DNA of 64,000 bases from DASZQY01 sp035548515. Lineage in GTDB: Bacteria > Pseudomonadota > Alphaproteobacteria > Rhizobiales > Kaistiaceae. The position numbers and the translations under genes are program-made. The stretch spans positions 225,458 through 289,457 of the forward strand of contig DASZSW010000018.1 of assembly GCA_035548515.1 (NCBI GenBank), in the 5' to 3' direction. Positions 1 to 8,198 of the stretch are shown in pieces. Positions within the stretch are counted from its first letter, which is position 1, and every line of letters begins with the position of its first letter. The notes beneath the pieces were generated by a model that saw nothing but the letters and a program-made list of their open reading frames with translations, searched no databases and had not been told where the DNA came from.

Positions 1-1
1 C

Positions 2-493
2 CGCAGCCGTACCGGCGCTGCCATACAGGCGCTGCGCGACGACGAGCAGGCGGCGGCATCGCTGGGCGTGCGGGTGCAGCGTACCAAGCGGATCCTGTTC
101 GTGCTGGCGGCCGCGGGCGCTGGGATGGCAGGCACGCTGTGGCTCGCAACCGCCATCACGTTCCAGCCGAAGACATTTTTCGGGGTGCAGTGGACGGCGT
201 ACATGATCTTCATGGTGCTGGTCGGAGGCATCGGCACGTTCGAGGGAGCGATCCTCGGTGCGGTCATCTTCTTTCTCGCCGAGACCTGGTTCGGCGCGAC
301 GGGCGTCTGGTATCTCGTCGGCCTCGGGGCAGCGGCCGTCCTTTTCTCGCTGCTGCTGCCGCGCGGCCTTTGGGGCGCGATCGAGGATCGCTGGTCGCTC
401 CGTCTGCTGCCGGTGGGGTACCGGGTTGTGGCAACCGGCTCGCCCGCCTCGCCAAGCGGCGCTGTCGCCGCAGCCGGCGAAACAGGGAGATAG
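2..493 (+). CDS. branched-chain amino acid-type ABC transporter permease (LivM family), C-terminal part
   Basis: Only the last ~163 residues are in the window; the gene enters from the left. The visible part begins inside the cytoplasmic motif typical of LivM (AIQALRDDEQAAASLGV), followed by hydrophobic segments around LFVLAAAGAGMAGTLW, YMIFMVLVGGIGTFEGAI and WYLVGLGAAAVLFSLLLP. The gene ends four bases before the next start, so it heads or joins the aromatic operon that follows. HAAT-family importers with LivM subunits are known to take up aromatic acids such as coumarate in related bacteria. An aromatic substrate is therefore likely from context, but the sequence itself does not show it. 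The family call is firm; the substrate is inferred. Confidence 0.9.
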   Translation, partial: RSRTGAAIQALRDDEQAAASLGVRVQRTKRILFVLAAAGAGMAGTLWLATAITFQPKTFFGVQWTAYMIFMVLVGGIGTFEGAILGAVIFFLAETWFGATGVWYLVGLGAAAVLFSLLLPRGLWGAIEDRWSLRLLPVGYRVVATGSPASPSGAVAAAGETGR

Positions 494-496
494 GCG

Positions 497-1282
497 ATGC
501 TCTATGGCAAGACGATCGTCGTCACTGGAGTCGCCTCCGGCATCGGGGCCCGGACGGCGGACCTTGCCGCCGGGTTTGGCGCCGATGTGATCGGCATCGA
601 CCGGGTCAAGCCGGCCGATGGGATCGCAAATTTCATCGCCGCCGATCTCGGCTCGCCCGCGGGTATCCGGTCCGCGCTATCGCAATTGCCCTCGCGCATT
701 GATGCGCTGTGCAATGTCGCGGGCATCTCGGGCAAAGGCGGTGCGGTGGCGACGCTGTCGGTGAATTTCTACGGCCTGCGCGCACTCTCGGAGGCGCTGG
801 CACCGCGCATTCGCGAGGGCGGCGCGATCGTCAACGTCGCATCCATCGCCGGCTTCGGCTGGCGCGCCAACCTCAACCGCGCGATCTCGCTGGCGAGCGT
901 CGAAGGCTTTCCCGACGTGAAGGCCGTCGTCGACGAGCACCAGATCAAGGACGCCGAGTCCTATCCGGTGTCCAAGGAAGCGCTGCTGCTATGGACCCAC
1001 CGCGCCGCGCACCACGATCTGTTCAAGGCGCGAGGAATCCGCGTCAACGCCGTCAGCCCCGGTCCCGTCGAAACGCCTATCCTCGGCGAGTTCCGCGCTG
1101 TGCTCGGCGACGAGCGCGTCGATAGCGACATCGCGCGCGTCGGCCGCTCCGGCACGCCGGCCGATATCGCGCCGGTAATCCTGTTCCTGTGTTCGGATGG
1201 CGCACGCTGGATCAACGGCGCCAATGTACCGGCGGACGGCGGGCTGGAAGCCTCGGTCAACGCTGAAGTCTTGCGGTTTTAA
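497..1282 (+). CDS. short-chain dehydrogenase, coniferyl-alcohol dehydrogenase-like
   Basis: A 261-residue classical SDR. The N-terminal cofactor motif is TGVASGIG, and the catalytic pair is Tyr156 and Lys160 in the context YPVSK. The C-terminal part (AVSPGPVETPILGEF, RWINGANVPADGGL) strongly resembles Pseudomonas CalA, which oxidises coniferyl alcohol to coniferyl aldehyde with NAD(P). The start has a GGGAGA ribosome site seven bases upstream. The gene directly precedes an aldehyde dehydrogenase of the vanillin/coniferyl type and the pca genes, which supports a role in lignin alcohol oxidation. Members of this subgroup are also named 3-alpha-hydroxysteroid dehydrogenase/carbonyl reductase, so the exact alcohol is uncertain. 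Confidence 0.75.
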   Translation: MLYGKTIVVTGVASGIGARTADLAAGFGADVIGIDRVKPADGIANFIAADLGSPAGIRSALSQLPSRIDALCNVAGISGKGGAVATLSVNFYGLRALSEALAPRIREGGAIVNVASIAGFGWRANLNRAISLASVEGFPDVKAVVDEHQIKDAESYPVSKEALLLWTHRAAHHDLFKARGIRVNAVSPGPVETPILGEFRAVLGDERVDSDIARVGRSGTPADIAPVILFLCSDGARWINGANVPADGGLEASVNAEVLRF

Positions 1283-1296
1283 GAAGGGAACGCGTC

Positions 1297-2742
1297 ATGG
1301 ATATCGGTCTACTGATCAACGGCGAACAACAGGGCGCAGCCGGCGGAGCGGTTTTCGTCCGCAACGACCCGTTCACCGGGAAGGCGGCGACCAAGGCCGC
1401 GGCCGCGAGCGTTGCCGACGTGAACCGCGCCATCGAAACCGCAGCAGCGGCATTCCCGGCGTGGTCGAAGACCGGTCCGAGCGAGCGCCGCGCTATTCTC
1501 AACAAAGCCGCGGACGTCATGGCGTCGAAGGCGGACGAATTCATCCGCCTCGCGATGGAGGAAACGGGCGCAACCGGCCCGTGGATCGGCTTCAACGTGA
1601 TGCTGGCGAGCGGCATGCTGCGCGAGGCTGCGGCGATGACGACGCAGATCACCGGCGAGGTTATCCCGGCCGACAAGCCGGGGGTGCTGTCTCTGACCAT
1701 CCGCCAACCGGCCGGCGTCTGCGTCGGCATGGCGCCGTGGAATGCACCGGTGATCCTCGGGACGCGGGCGATCGCGATGCCGCTGGCGTGTGGCAACACC
1801 GTTGTCTTCAAGGCATCGGAGAATTGCCCGGCGACGCATCGGTTGATCGGCCAGGCGCTGGTCGAGGCGGGCGTGCCGGCAGGCGTCATCAACGTCGTTA
1901 CCAACGATCCGAAGGACGCGCCGCAGATCGTTGAGGCGCTGATCGTCCATCCGGCCGTGAAGCGGGTCAACTTCACCGGCTCGACGCGCGTCGGGCGTAT
2001 CATCGCGGAGATCGCCGGCCGCCACCTCAAGCCCGTGCTGCTGGAACTCGGCGGCAAGGCACCTCTCGTCGTTCTCGATGATGCCGACGTCGATGCGGCG
2101 GTAAACGCCGCGGTGTTCGGTGCGTTCATGAATCAGGGCCAGATCTGCATGTCGACTGAGCGGCTGATCGTCGACGAGAAGATCGCCGACGAGTTTGTCG
2201 CCAAGCTGGCCGCGCGTGCCGCCAAGCTGCCAGCGGGCGACCCGCGCGGGCACGTGGTGCTCGGATCGCTGGTCAGCCTGGATGCGGCGCTGAAGATGGA
2301 TGCGCTGATCGACGACGCAACGGCCAAGGGTGCGGTCGTGGTCGCCGGCGGCAAGCGCAACGGCTCCGTGGTCGATGCCACCATCGTCGACAAGGTGACG
2401 CCGGCGATGCGCATCTACCAGGAAGAGTCGTTCGGGCCGGTGAAGCCGGTGATCCGCGTCAAGGACGAGGACGAGGCCGTGCGCATGGCGAACGACACCG
2501 ACTACGGCCTGTCGGGCGCGGTCTACAGCCGCGACATTCGCCGCGCGCTCGCGGTCGCAGCGCGCATCGAAACCGGCATCTGCCACATCAACGGGCCGAC
2601 GCTCAGCGACGAAGCGCAGATGCCGTTCGGCGGCGTCAAGGGCAGCGGCTACGGCCGCTTTGGCGGCAAGGCCGCGATCGCGGAGTTTACCGATCTGCGC
2701 TGGATCACCATCGAGGATCCGCAGCAGCACTATCCCTTCTAG
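1297..2742 (+). CDS. NAD-dependent aldehyde dehydrogenase, vanillin/coniferyl/salicylaldehyde type
   Basis: A full-length 481-residue aldehyde dehydrogenase. The general base Glu250 lies in LELGGKAPL and the catalytic Cys284 in NQGQICMSTER. The signature around this cysteine (GQICMSTER) is typical of the vanillin/salicylaldehyde dehydrogenase branch rather than betaine-aldehyde enzymes. It would oxidise aromatic aldehydes to acids that feed the protocatechuate genes downstream. The gap to the upstream SDR is 14 bases with a good ribosome site, so the two are likely co-transcribed and catalyse consecutive steps. Precise substrate preference (vanillin, coniferyl aldehyde or 4-hydroxybenzaldehyde) cannot be read from the sequence. 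Confidence 0.85.
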   Translation: MDIGLLINGEQQGAAGGAVFVRNDPFTGKAATKAAAASVADVNRAIETAAAAFPAWSKTGPSERRAILNKAADVMASKADEFIRLAMEETGATGPWIGFNVMLASGMLREAAAMTTQITGEVIPADKPGVLSLTIRQPAGVCVGMAPWNAPVILGTRAIAMPLACGNTVVFKASENCPATHRLIGQALVEAGVPAGVINVVTNDPKDAPQIVEALIVHPAVKRVNFTGSTRVGRIIAEIAGRHLKPVLLELGGKAPLVVLDDADVDAAVNAAVFGAFMNQGQICMSTERLIVDEKIADEFVAKLAARAAKLPAGDPRGHVVLGSLVSLDAALKMDALIDDATAKGAVVVAGGKRNGSVVDATIVDKVTPAMRIYQEESFGPVKPVIRVKDEDEAVRMANDTDYGLSGAVYSRDIRRALAVAARIETGICHINGPTLSDEAQMPFGGVKGSGYGRFGGKAAIAEFTDLRWITIEDPQQHYPF

Positions 2743-2769
2743 GAGACGGAAGAAGAGCGAGCAGAAACC

Positions 2770-3588
2770 GTGCATTTCGTGACCACGAGAGATGTGACAC
2801 TGCACTATCGGCTGGATGGCGATCCCGCCCGCCAGCCGCTGCTCGCTTTCGTCAACTCGCTGGGAACCGATTTCAGGATCTGGGACGACGTGGCGAAGCA
2901 CCTGCGGCGGCATTTCGCGGTGTTGCTGCACGACACGCGTGGGCATGGCCTGTCATCTATCGGGGAAACGCCCTACACGATCGAAACACTGGCCGCCGAC
3001 CTCGGTGAACTCGCCGACCACGTCGGCGCGCGCCGTCTTATCGTTTGCGGCATCTCCGTCGGCGGTCAGGTCGCGATCAGCCTGGCTAACTTGCGGCCGG
3101 ACCTCGTTTCCGCACTCATCCTTTGCGATACAGCGCCCAGGATAGGCGACGAGATGTCGTGGAATATGCGTATCGCCGCCATCGAGGCAGGCGGCATAGA
3201 GGCGGTGGCCGACCCGATAGTGACGCGGTGGTTCGCGCCGGGATATGTCGCGCGGCACCCGGAGGAATTTGCAGGCTACCGCGCGATGCTCGTCCGGCAG
3301 CCCCGGCAGGGCTACATCGCGACCTGCGCTGCGCTCCGCGAGTCGGACCTTACCGAAACGGTGCGCGAGATCACCGTGCCAACACTGTGTCTCGTCGGCG
3401 AGCACGATGCGTCAACCCCACGGCATCTCGTCGAGGCCATGGCGAAACTCATCTCCGGCGCCGAGTTTCGCGCTATCCCCGCCGCCGGACATCTGCCGCC
3501 AATCGAGCGCCCCGAGGCGCTCGCCGAAATTGTCCGGACGTTCGCGTCCCGTATTGCAATGGAGTCGCTGTCCCATGTCGCTCACTGA
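2770..3588 (+). CDS. pcaD: 3-oxoadipate enol-lactonase
   Basis: An alpha/beta hydrolase of 272 residues that hydrolyses 3-oxoadipate enol-lactone to 3-oxoadipate. The nucleophile elbow is GISVGG with Ser96. The acid and base are seen in GEHDAST and AAGHLPPIERP. The start chosen is GTG at 2770; a GTG nine bases further on is an alternative. The gene overlaps pcaC by 14 bases. Its place directly before pcaC, pcaH, pcaG and pcaB separates it from other alpha/beta hydrolases and supports the assignment. pcaD and pcaC are separate here, not fused as in the PcaL of actinobacteria. Confidence 0.92.
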   Translation: MHFVTTRDVTLHYRLDGDPARQPLLAFVNSLGTDFRIWDDVAKHLRRHFAVLLHDTRGHGLSSIGETPYTIETLAADLGELADHVGARRLIVCGISVGGQVAISLANLRPDLVSALILCDTAPRIGDEMSWNMRIAAIEAGGIEAVADPIVTRWFAPGYVARHPEEFAGYRAMLVRQPRQGYIATCAALRESDLTETVREITVPTLCLVGEHDASTPRHLVEAMAKLISGAEFRAIPAAGHLPPIERPEALAEIVRTFASRIAMESLSHVAH

Positions 3589-3979
3589 GTCGAAATCGCA
3601 AATACGGCGGGAGGGCGAAAGCACTCGTCGCGCTGTGCTTGGCGACTCCTACGTCGACAGCACAGGCACAACGACCACCCAGTTCGATGCGCCGTTCCAG
3701 GACCTGATCACCGAGGCTGCATGGGGTCAGGTCTGGTCGCGCCGGGAGTGGAGCAAGCGGGAGCGGTCGATCGTGACGATCGCGCTCCTGGCCGCGCTCG
3801 GGCATTACGAGGAGATGGCGATGCACATTCGCGCCACGGCGCGCACCGGGGCTAGCGAAGCGGACGTCCGCGAAGCGTTGCTGCACGTCGCGATCTACGC
3901 CGGCGTGCCGACCGCCAACGCCGCGTTCCGCGTAGCAAAGCAAGTATTCGCCGAGATGGAGGCGGAAAAGCCGGCATGA
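3575..3979 (+). CDS. pcaC: 4-carboxymuconolactone decarboxylase
   Basis: A 134-residue protein of the carboxymuconolactone decarboxylase/AhpD fold. It carries the conserved stretch ERSIVTIALLAALGHYEEM followed by the helix pair ending in HVAIYAGVPTANAAF. It converts 4-carboxymuconolactone to 3-oxoadipate enol-lactone, one step before PcaD. The start ATG at 3575 lies inside the end of pcaD, and the stop overlaps the pcaH start by four bases (ATGA). Both overlaps argue for tight translational coupling. Length and motif are normal for PcaC. Confidence 0.93.
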   Translation: MSLTESKSQIRREGESTRRAVLGDSYVDSTGTTTTQFDAPFQDLITEAAWGQVWSRREWSKRERSIVTIALLAALGHYEEMAMHIRATARTGASEADVREALLHVAIYAGVPTANAAFRVAKQVFAEMEAEKPA

Positions 3980-4728
3980 CGCAGCGGGACACCAACGCCG
4001 CACCCGAAACCGGCCCGTTCTTTCCGCGCGACCGGAACTGGCACCCGCCGGCGTACGCCCCCGACTACAAGTCGACGATCCTGCGTTCACCGCAGCGTGC
4101 GCTGCTCTCATTCGACAACACCATCTCCGAGATCACGGGCCCGGTGTTCGGCCACAGCCTTATCGGCGAACTGGACAACGACCTGATCCATAACTTCGCC
4201 AAGGCTGGCGAATCCGCGATCGGGCCGCGCATCATCGTGCACGGTCGCGTGCTGGATGAACGCGCCCGCCCCGTCCCAGGTGTCCTGATCGAGTTCTGGC
4301 AGGCCAACGCCGGCGGCCGCTATCATCACAAGCGCGACGGCTATCTCGCGCCGCTCGATCCCAATTTCGGCGGCTACGGCCGCACGATCTCCGCGGACGA
4401 CGGCACGTACAGTTTGCGCACCGTGAAGCCGGGTCCCTACCCCTGGCCTAACGGCGTCAACGACTGGCGACCGGCGCACATCCATTTCTCCGTGTTCGGC
4501 TCCGGCTTCGCTCAGCGCCTGGTCACCCAGATGTACTTCGAGGGCGACCCGCTGATCCCGCTCTGCCCCATCGTGCGGACGATCCGCGACCCTGCCGCGA
4601 TCGAGATGCTGGTCGCGCCGCTCGATATGAGCGCGACAATCCCGATGGACGCGACCGCCTATAAGTTCGATATCGTGCTGCGCGGGCGCCGCTCGACGCT
4701 GTTCGAGAACCGGCTGGAGGGCAACTGA
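3976..4728 (+). CDS. pcaH: protocatechuate 3,4-dioxygenase beta subunit
   Basis: A 250-residue intradiol dioxygenase subunit that carries the active-site iron. The four iron ligands are visible as Tyr116, Tyr155, His168 and His170 (in GGRYHHKRD, KPGPYPW and RPAHIHF). Their spacing (39, 13, 2) is the same as in Pseudomonas PcaH. With PcaG it cleaves protocatechuate to 3-carboxy-cis,cis-muconate. The start overlaps pcaC by four bases, and the stop shares one base with the pcaG start (TGATG). There is nothing unusual in length or motif. Confidence 0.96.
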   Translation: MTQRDTNAAPETGPFFPRDRNWHPPAYAPDYKSTILRSPQRALLSFDNTISEITGPVFGHSLIGELDNDLIHNFAKAGESAIGPRIIVHGRVLDERARPVPGVLIEFWQANAGGRYHHKRDGYLAPLDPNFGGYGRTISADDGTYSLRTVKPGPYPWPNGVNDWRPAHIHFSVFGSGFAQRLVTQMYFEGDPLIPLCPIVRTIRDPAAIEMLVAPLDMSATIPMDATAYKFDIVLRGRRSTLFENRLEGN

Positions 4729-5342
4729 TGCCGCAGCCGCTCGACCGCCTCAAGGAAAGCCCGTCGCAAACGGCCGGGCCCTACGTTCATATCGGCCTCA
4801 CACCCAATTTCCTCGGCATCGGCGGGGTGTGGCAGTCCGATCTTGGCGTTGCGATGATCAACGAGCGTACGCGAGGCGAGCGGATCGTGGTGAGCGGACG
4901 GGTGATGGACGGCAACGGCGCCGCTCTCCGCGATTGCCTGGTCGAGATATGGCAGGCGGATGCTGCCGGCCTTTACCCGAGCCCGGCCGAGATGCGCGGG
5001 GCGGCGGATCCGAATTTCACCGGTTGGGGCCGATGCGCCGCGGACCCGGAAACGGGCGAGTTCCGCTTCGCCACCGTCAAGCCGGGTCGGGTCCCCTATC
5101 GCGAAGGCGCGATGCAGGCGCCGCACATCAGCTTTCTCATCCTGGCGCGCGGCATCAACCTCGGTCTCAACACGCGCATGTATTTCGGCGATGAGGCGGC
5201 GGCCAATGCCGAGGACCCGCTGCTCGCGCGCATTGAGCATCGCGATCGCGCCACCACCCTCATCGCGCCGCGCGCCGGCGACACCTACACCTTCGACATT
5301 CGTCTGCAGGGCGCGGGGGAAACGGTGTTCCTGGACATCTAG
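4728..5342 (+). CDS. pcaG: protocatechuate 3,4-dioxygenase alpha subunit
   Basis: A 204-residue partner of PcaH with the same intradiol dioxygenase fold (PSQTAGPYVHIGL near the start, LVEIWQADAAGLYPSP, and APHISFLILARGINLGL). As expected for an alpha subunit, it lacks the full iron-ligand set: the position of the PcaH His-x-His reads HIS. It packs with PcaH to form the active site. The ATG at 4728 overlaps the pcaH stop by one base, so equal synthesis through translational coupling is likely. Confidence 0.95.
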   Translation: MPQPLDRLKESPSQTAGPYVHIGLTPNFLGIGGVWQSDLGVAMINERTRGERIVVSGRVMDGNGAALRDCLVEIWQADAAGLYPSPAEMRGAADPNFTGWGRCAADPETGEFRFATVKPGRVPYREGAMQAPHISFLILARGINLGLNTRMYFGDEAAANAEDPLLARIEHRDRATTLIAPRAGDTYTFDIRLQGAGETVFLDI

Positions 5343-5344
5343 CC

Positions 5345-6406
5345 ATGGCCGCGACTCCTTTCGACGATCCTCTTCTGAGCGCGCTGCTCGGCGATGACGG
5401 CATCGCTGCGAGCTTCACTTCGGAAGCCGAAGTCGGCGAAATGAACCGCTTCGAGGCGGCGTTAGCAGAGGCTGAGGCGGCTGAAGGCGTGATCCCGACG
5501 GACGCAGCACAGGCGATCGCGAGCGCCTGCGCGGTTTTCAGACCGGATTTTGCTGCGCTCCGCGCGGGAGCGGCACGCGACGGCGTCATCGGTCCGGAAT
5601 ATGTGCGCCAGTTGCGGGCGCACGTGGGCTCGCGGCATGGCGATCATGTTCACCTTGGCGCCACCAGCCAGGACCTCGCGGACACGAGTCTCGTGCTGCG
5701 GCTGGGCAAGGTGGTCACCGAATTCGACGCCCGGCTAAGCGCGGTGACGAACAGACTGGACGACCTGCATGGTGCATTCGGACGTAACACTCTCATGGGT
5801 CGTACACGCATGCAGGATGCGCAGCCAATCGAGGTCGCGGATCGCATCCGGACGTGGCGCGGGCCGCTCGAGCGGCACCGTACGCGCCTCGCCGAGATCA
5901 GGCCCCGCCTGCTCGTGCTGCAATTTGGCGGCGCCGTGGGGACGCGCGAAAAGCTCGGCGCGAAGGGAGACGCGGTTGCCCGTCGCCTCGCTCAGACCCT
6001 TGGGCTGGGCTACGCCGAGCCATGGCACAGCCAGCGCGACCGCTTCGCCGAGCTCGCGGCGTGGCTGGCTCTGGTCAGCGGCAGCCTCGGCAAGATCGGG
6101 GCGGATGTTGCCCTGATGGCGCAAAATGCAGTCGCCGAGGTGCACCTTACGGGCGGCGGTGGCTCATCCGCGATGCCACACAAGTCCAACCCTGTCGCGG
6201 CCGAGGTGCTGGTCGCCCTCGCGCGCCACAACGCCACGCTCTCGGCGAACATGCAGCACGCGCTTGTGCACGAGAACGAACGCTCCGGCGCGGCGTGGAC
6301 ACTGGAATGGCTGACGCTGACGCAGATGGTGATCGGCACGGCGGCAGCGCTCCGCACGGCGCTCGTGTTGCTCGGCCGCATCGAGTCCATCGGCAAGCCG
6401 GTGTGA
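5345..6406 (+). CDS. pcaB: 3-carboxy-cis,cis-muconate cycloisomerase
   Basis: A 353-residue member of the fumarase/aspartase superfamily. The signature GGGGSSAMPHKSNPVAAE contains the mobile serine loop used in catalysis. GATSQDLADTSLVLRL and TLMGRTRMQDAQP are further family motifs. It cyclises 3-carboxy-cis,cis-muconate to 4-carboxymuconolactone, between PcaHG and PcaC. The length matches short alphaproteobacterial PcaB proteins, while gamma-proteobacterial forms are about 100 residues longer. The gene begins two bases after pcaG and is followed within four bases by pobA. Confidence 0.92.
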   Translation: MAATPFDDPLLSALLGDDGIAASFTSEAEVGEMNRFEAALAEAEAAEGVIPTDAAQAIASACAVFRPDFAALRAGAARDGVIGPEYVRQLRAHVGSRHGDHVHLGATSQDLADTSLVLRLGKVVTEFDARLSAVTNRLDDLHGAFGRNTLMGRTRMQDAQPIEVADRIRTWRGPLERHRTRLAEIRPRLLVLQFGGAVGTREKLGAKGDAVARRLAQTLGLGYAEPWHSQRDRFAELAAWLALVSGSLGKIGADVALMAQNAVAEVHLTGGGGSSAMPHKSNPVAAEVLVALARHNATLSANMQHALVHENERSGAAWTLEWLTLTQMVIGTAAALRTALVLLGRIESIGKPV

Positions 6407-6410
6407 CGCG

Positions 6411-7583
6411 ATGCGCACCCAGGTCGCCATTATCGGAGCGGGTCCGGCCGGTCTTTTGCTCGGCGAGTTGCTCGCCCGTGTCGGTATCGATGCTGTCATC
6501 GTCGAAATCCGCTCGGCCGACTATGTGCTGTCGCGCGTACGCGCCGGCGTCCTCGAAGACGGCACCGTTCGTTTGCTCGAGGAGGCCGCCTGCGGCGCGC
6601 GGGTGCACGCCGAGGGTCTGGTGCATGAAGGCATCGCCCTCGCCTTCGCGGGCGCGCGGCATCGGATCGACCTGAAGCATCTTTCGGGCGGGCGTACGGT
6701 CACCGTTTACGGGCAAACCGAGTTGACACGCGATCTCATGAGCGCGCGTGCCGCCGCCGGACGTGTTTCGATCTACGAAGCCTCGGACGTCGCGATCCAC
6801 GATATCGATCGCGACAAACCGTACATCACACTCGTTGCAAACGACCGCCCAGCGCGCCTCGATTGCGACTACATCGCGGGCTGCGACGGCTACCACGGCA
6901 TCAGCCGCCAATCTGTACCGGAGGGAGCGCTGCGCACCTTCGAGCGCGCCTATCCATTCGGCTGGCTGGGTGTGCTCGCCGATGTCCCGCCGGTGAGCGA
7001 CGAGCTGATCTACGTCAATCATCCGCGCGGATTTGCCCTTTGCTCCATGCGTTCGAAGACGCGCAGCCGCTACTATGTACAGGTGCCGATCGAAGAAAAG
7101 GTCGAAGCGTGGAGCGACGATCGCTTCTGGGACGAATTGCGTGCGCGTCTGCCGGAGGAAACCGCCGTGCGCGTGACCACCGGCCCGTCGATCGAAAAAT
7201 CGATTGCGGCGCTCCGCTCCTTTGTTGCCGAGCCGCTGCGCTTTGGCCGTCTGTTCCTGTGTGGCGACGCCGCCCACATCGTCCCCCCGGCAGGCGCCAA
7301 GGGCCTCAACCTAGCCGCCAGCGACGTGCACTATCTCGCCGAGGCGCTTGGTCAGCGGTATTCCGAGGGCTCGGAGGCGGGACTCGACGCCTACTCCGCC
7401 CGCGCGCTCGCCCGCATCTGGAAAGCGGAGCGCTTCTCGTGGTGGATGACCGCCGTCTTGCATCGTTTCCCGGAGACCGGTGCATTCGAGCAGCGGCTGC
7501 AAGAGGCAGAACTTGATTACATCACGCAATCCGCCGCAGCGGGGCGGGTATTGGCGGAGAATTACGTCGGCCTTCCGTACTGA
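6411..7583 (+). CDS. pobA: 4-hydroxybenzoate 3-monooxygenase
   Basis: A 390-residue flavoprotein hydroxylase that converts 4-hydroxybenzoate to protocatechuate with NAD(P)H and oxygen. The FAD-binding GAGPAGLLLGELL is at the N-terminus, the DG motif is CDGYHGISR, and the third motif is GDAAHIVPPAGAKGLNLAA. The substrate-binding run ALCSMRSKTRSRYYVQV keeps the Ser, Arg and Tyr known from the Pseudomonas enzyme. It lies at the end of the pca run and supplies its substrate. In many bacteria pobA is a separate unit next to its own AraC regulator; here it is at the tail of the catabolic operon with no regulator beside it. Confidence 0.95.
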   Translation: MRTQVAIIGAGPAGLLLGELLARVGIDAVIVEIRSADYVLSRVRAGVLEDGTVRLLEEAACGARVHAEGLVHEGIALAFAGARHRIDLKHLSGGRTVTVYGQTELTRDLMSARAAAGRVSIYEASDVAIHDIDRDKPYITLVANDRPARLDCDYIAGCDGYHGISRQSVPEGALRTFERAYPFGWLGVLADVPPVSDELIYVNHPRGFALCSMRSKTRSRYYVQVPIEEKVEAWSDDRFWDELRARLPEETAVRVTTGPSIEKSIAALRSFVAEPLRFGRLFLCGDAAHIVPPAGAKGLNLAASDVHYLAEALGQRYSEGSEAGLDAYSARALARIWKAERFSWWMTAVLHRFPETGAFEQRLQEAELDYITQSAAAGRVLAENYVGLPY

Positions 7584-7628
7584 CGATTCGAGGAGAAATA
7601 AGGCGACGCTGCGCCGAGGATACTTGAA

Positions 7629-8198
7629 CTAGGGCGTCGGGCGCGGGCGGGGCACGGGTGGCACGAGGCTCGCTGGCGGAGCCGGCGTAGCGCCGCCCGG
7701 CGGTTTCGCGGCCGGCGCGACCGGGTTCACGGACACGCCGAAGAGTCGCCACTGGCCGTCGATCGCCTGGTACAGGAGTTCGAAGTGCACCGCCGACGGC
7801 TTGGTCGGGAACGTGCCTTCGATGTGCAGCATCTGGCTTTGGTCGATCGACGGCGGCTCGGTCAGCTTCGGTTCGAGCACGACCACCGCGCTGAGGTCGA
7901 TACCCGCCCGGCGGAGCGGAGCGAAGATAAGCGCGAGATTGGCATCGCTGTTGCGGTCGCGGAAGGACGGCGACGCGAGCTCACGAAACACCGTGTAGTT
8001 GCCGGTAACATTCGCCTGGTCGAGTGCGACCAGCGTCGTGCGGACGAGGGTCGCGACGATTATCGTGTTGTCCCGGGCCGTAGTATCGGAGGCGGCGCCG
8101 GATGACTGCGCGACGGCCGCCCCCGCCGTGAAGGCGAGGGCGCTGATGAACGCGACTAAGCGGCGGAGATCACGTTTCCCGCGGCGGCGCGACGTCAC
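7629..8198 (-). CDS. secreted protein of unknown function with proline-rich tail
   Basis: I do not recognise a family. The 189-residue product has basic residues and then a signal peptide (LVAFISALAFTAGAAVAQ) that should be cut after AVA-Q. A folded middle part of about 120 residues follows, and the last ~30 residues are rich in Pro and Ala (PGGATPAPPASLVPP, then PRPRPTP). The middle has a fold-like pattern resembling small stress-response/NTF2-type secreted domains (LYQAIDGQWRLFGVSV), but I cannot confirm this. The start is GTG at 8198, which overlaps the adhesin stop as GTGA, so it is translated with the adhesin upstream. A role at the cell envelope beside the adhesin is inferred from this coupling only. 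Confidence 0.7.
   Translation of the reverse strand: MTSRRRGKRDLRRLVAFISALAFTAGAAVAQSSGAASDTTARDNTIIVATLVRTTLVALDQANVTGNYTVFRELASPSFRDRNSDANLALIFAPLRRAGIDLSAVVVLEPKLTEPPSIDQSQMLHIEGTFPTKPSAVHFELLYQAIDGQWRLFGVSVNPVAPAAKPPGGATPAPPASLVPPVPRPRPTP

Noticed and set aside
1309..2946. Long open frame on the minus strand opposite the aldehyde dehydrogenase gene
   Set aside because: It has a shadow composition rich in Arg, His and Asp, no domain, and runs antisense to two well-supported genes. GC-rich DNA produces many such frames here.
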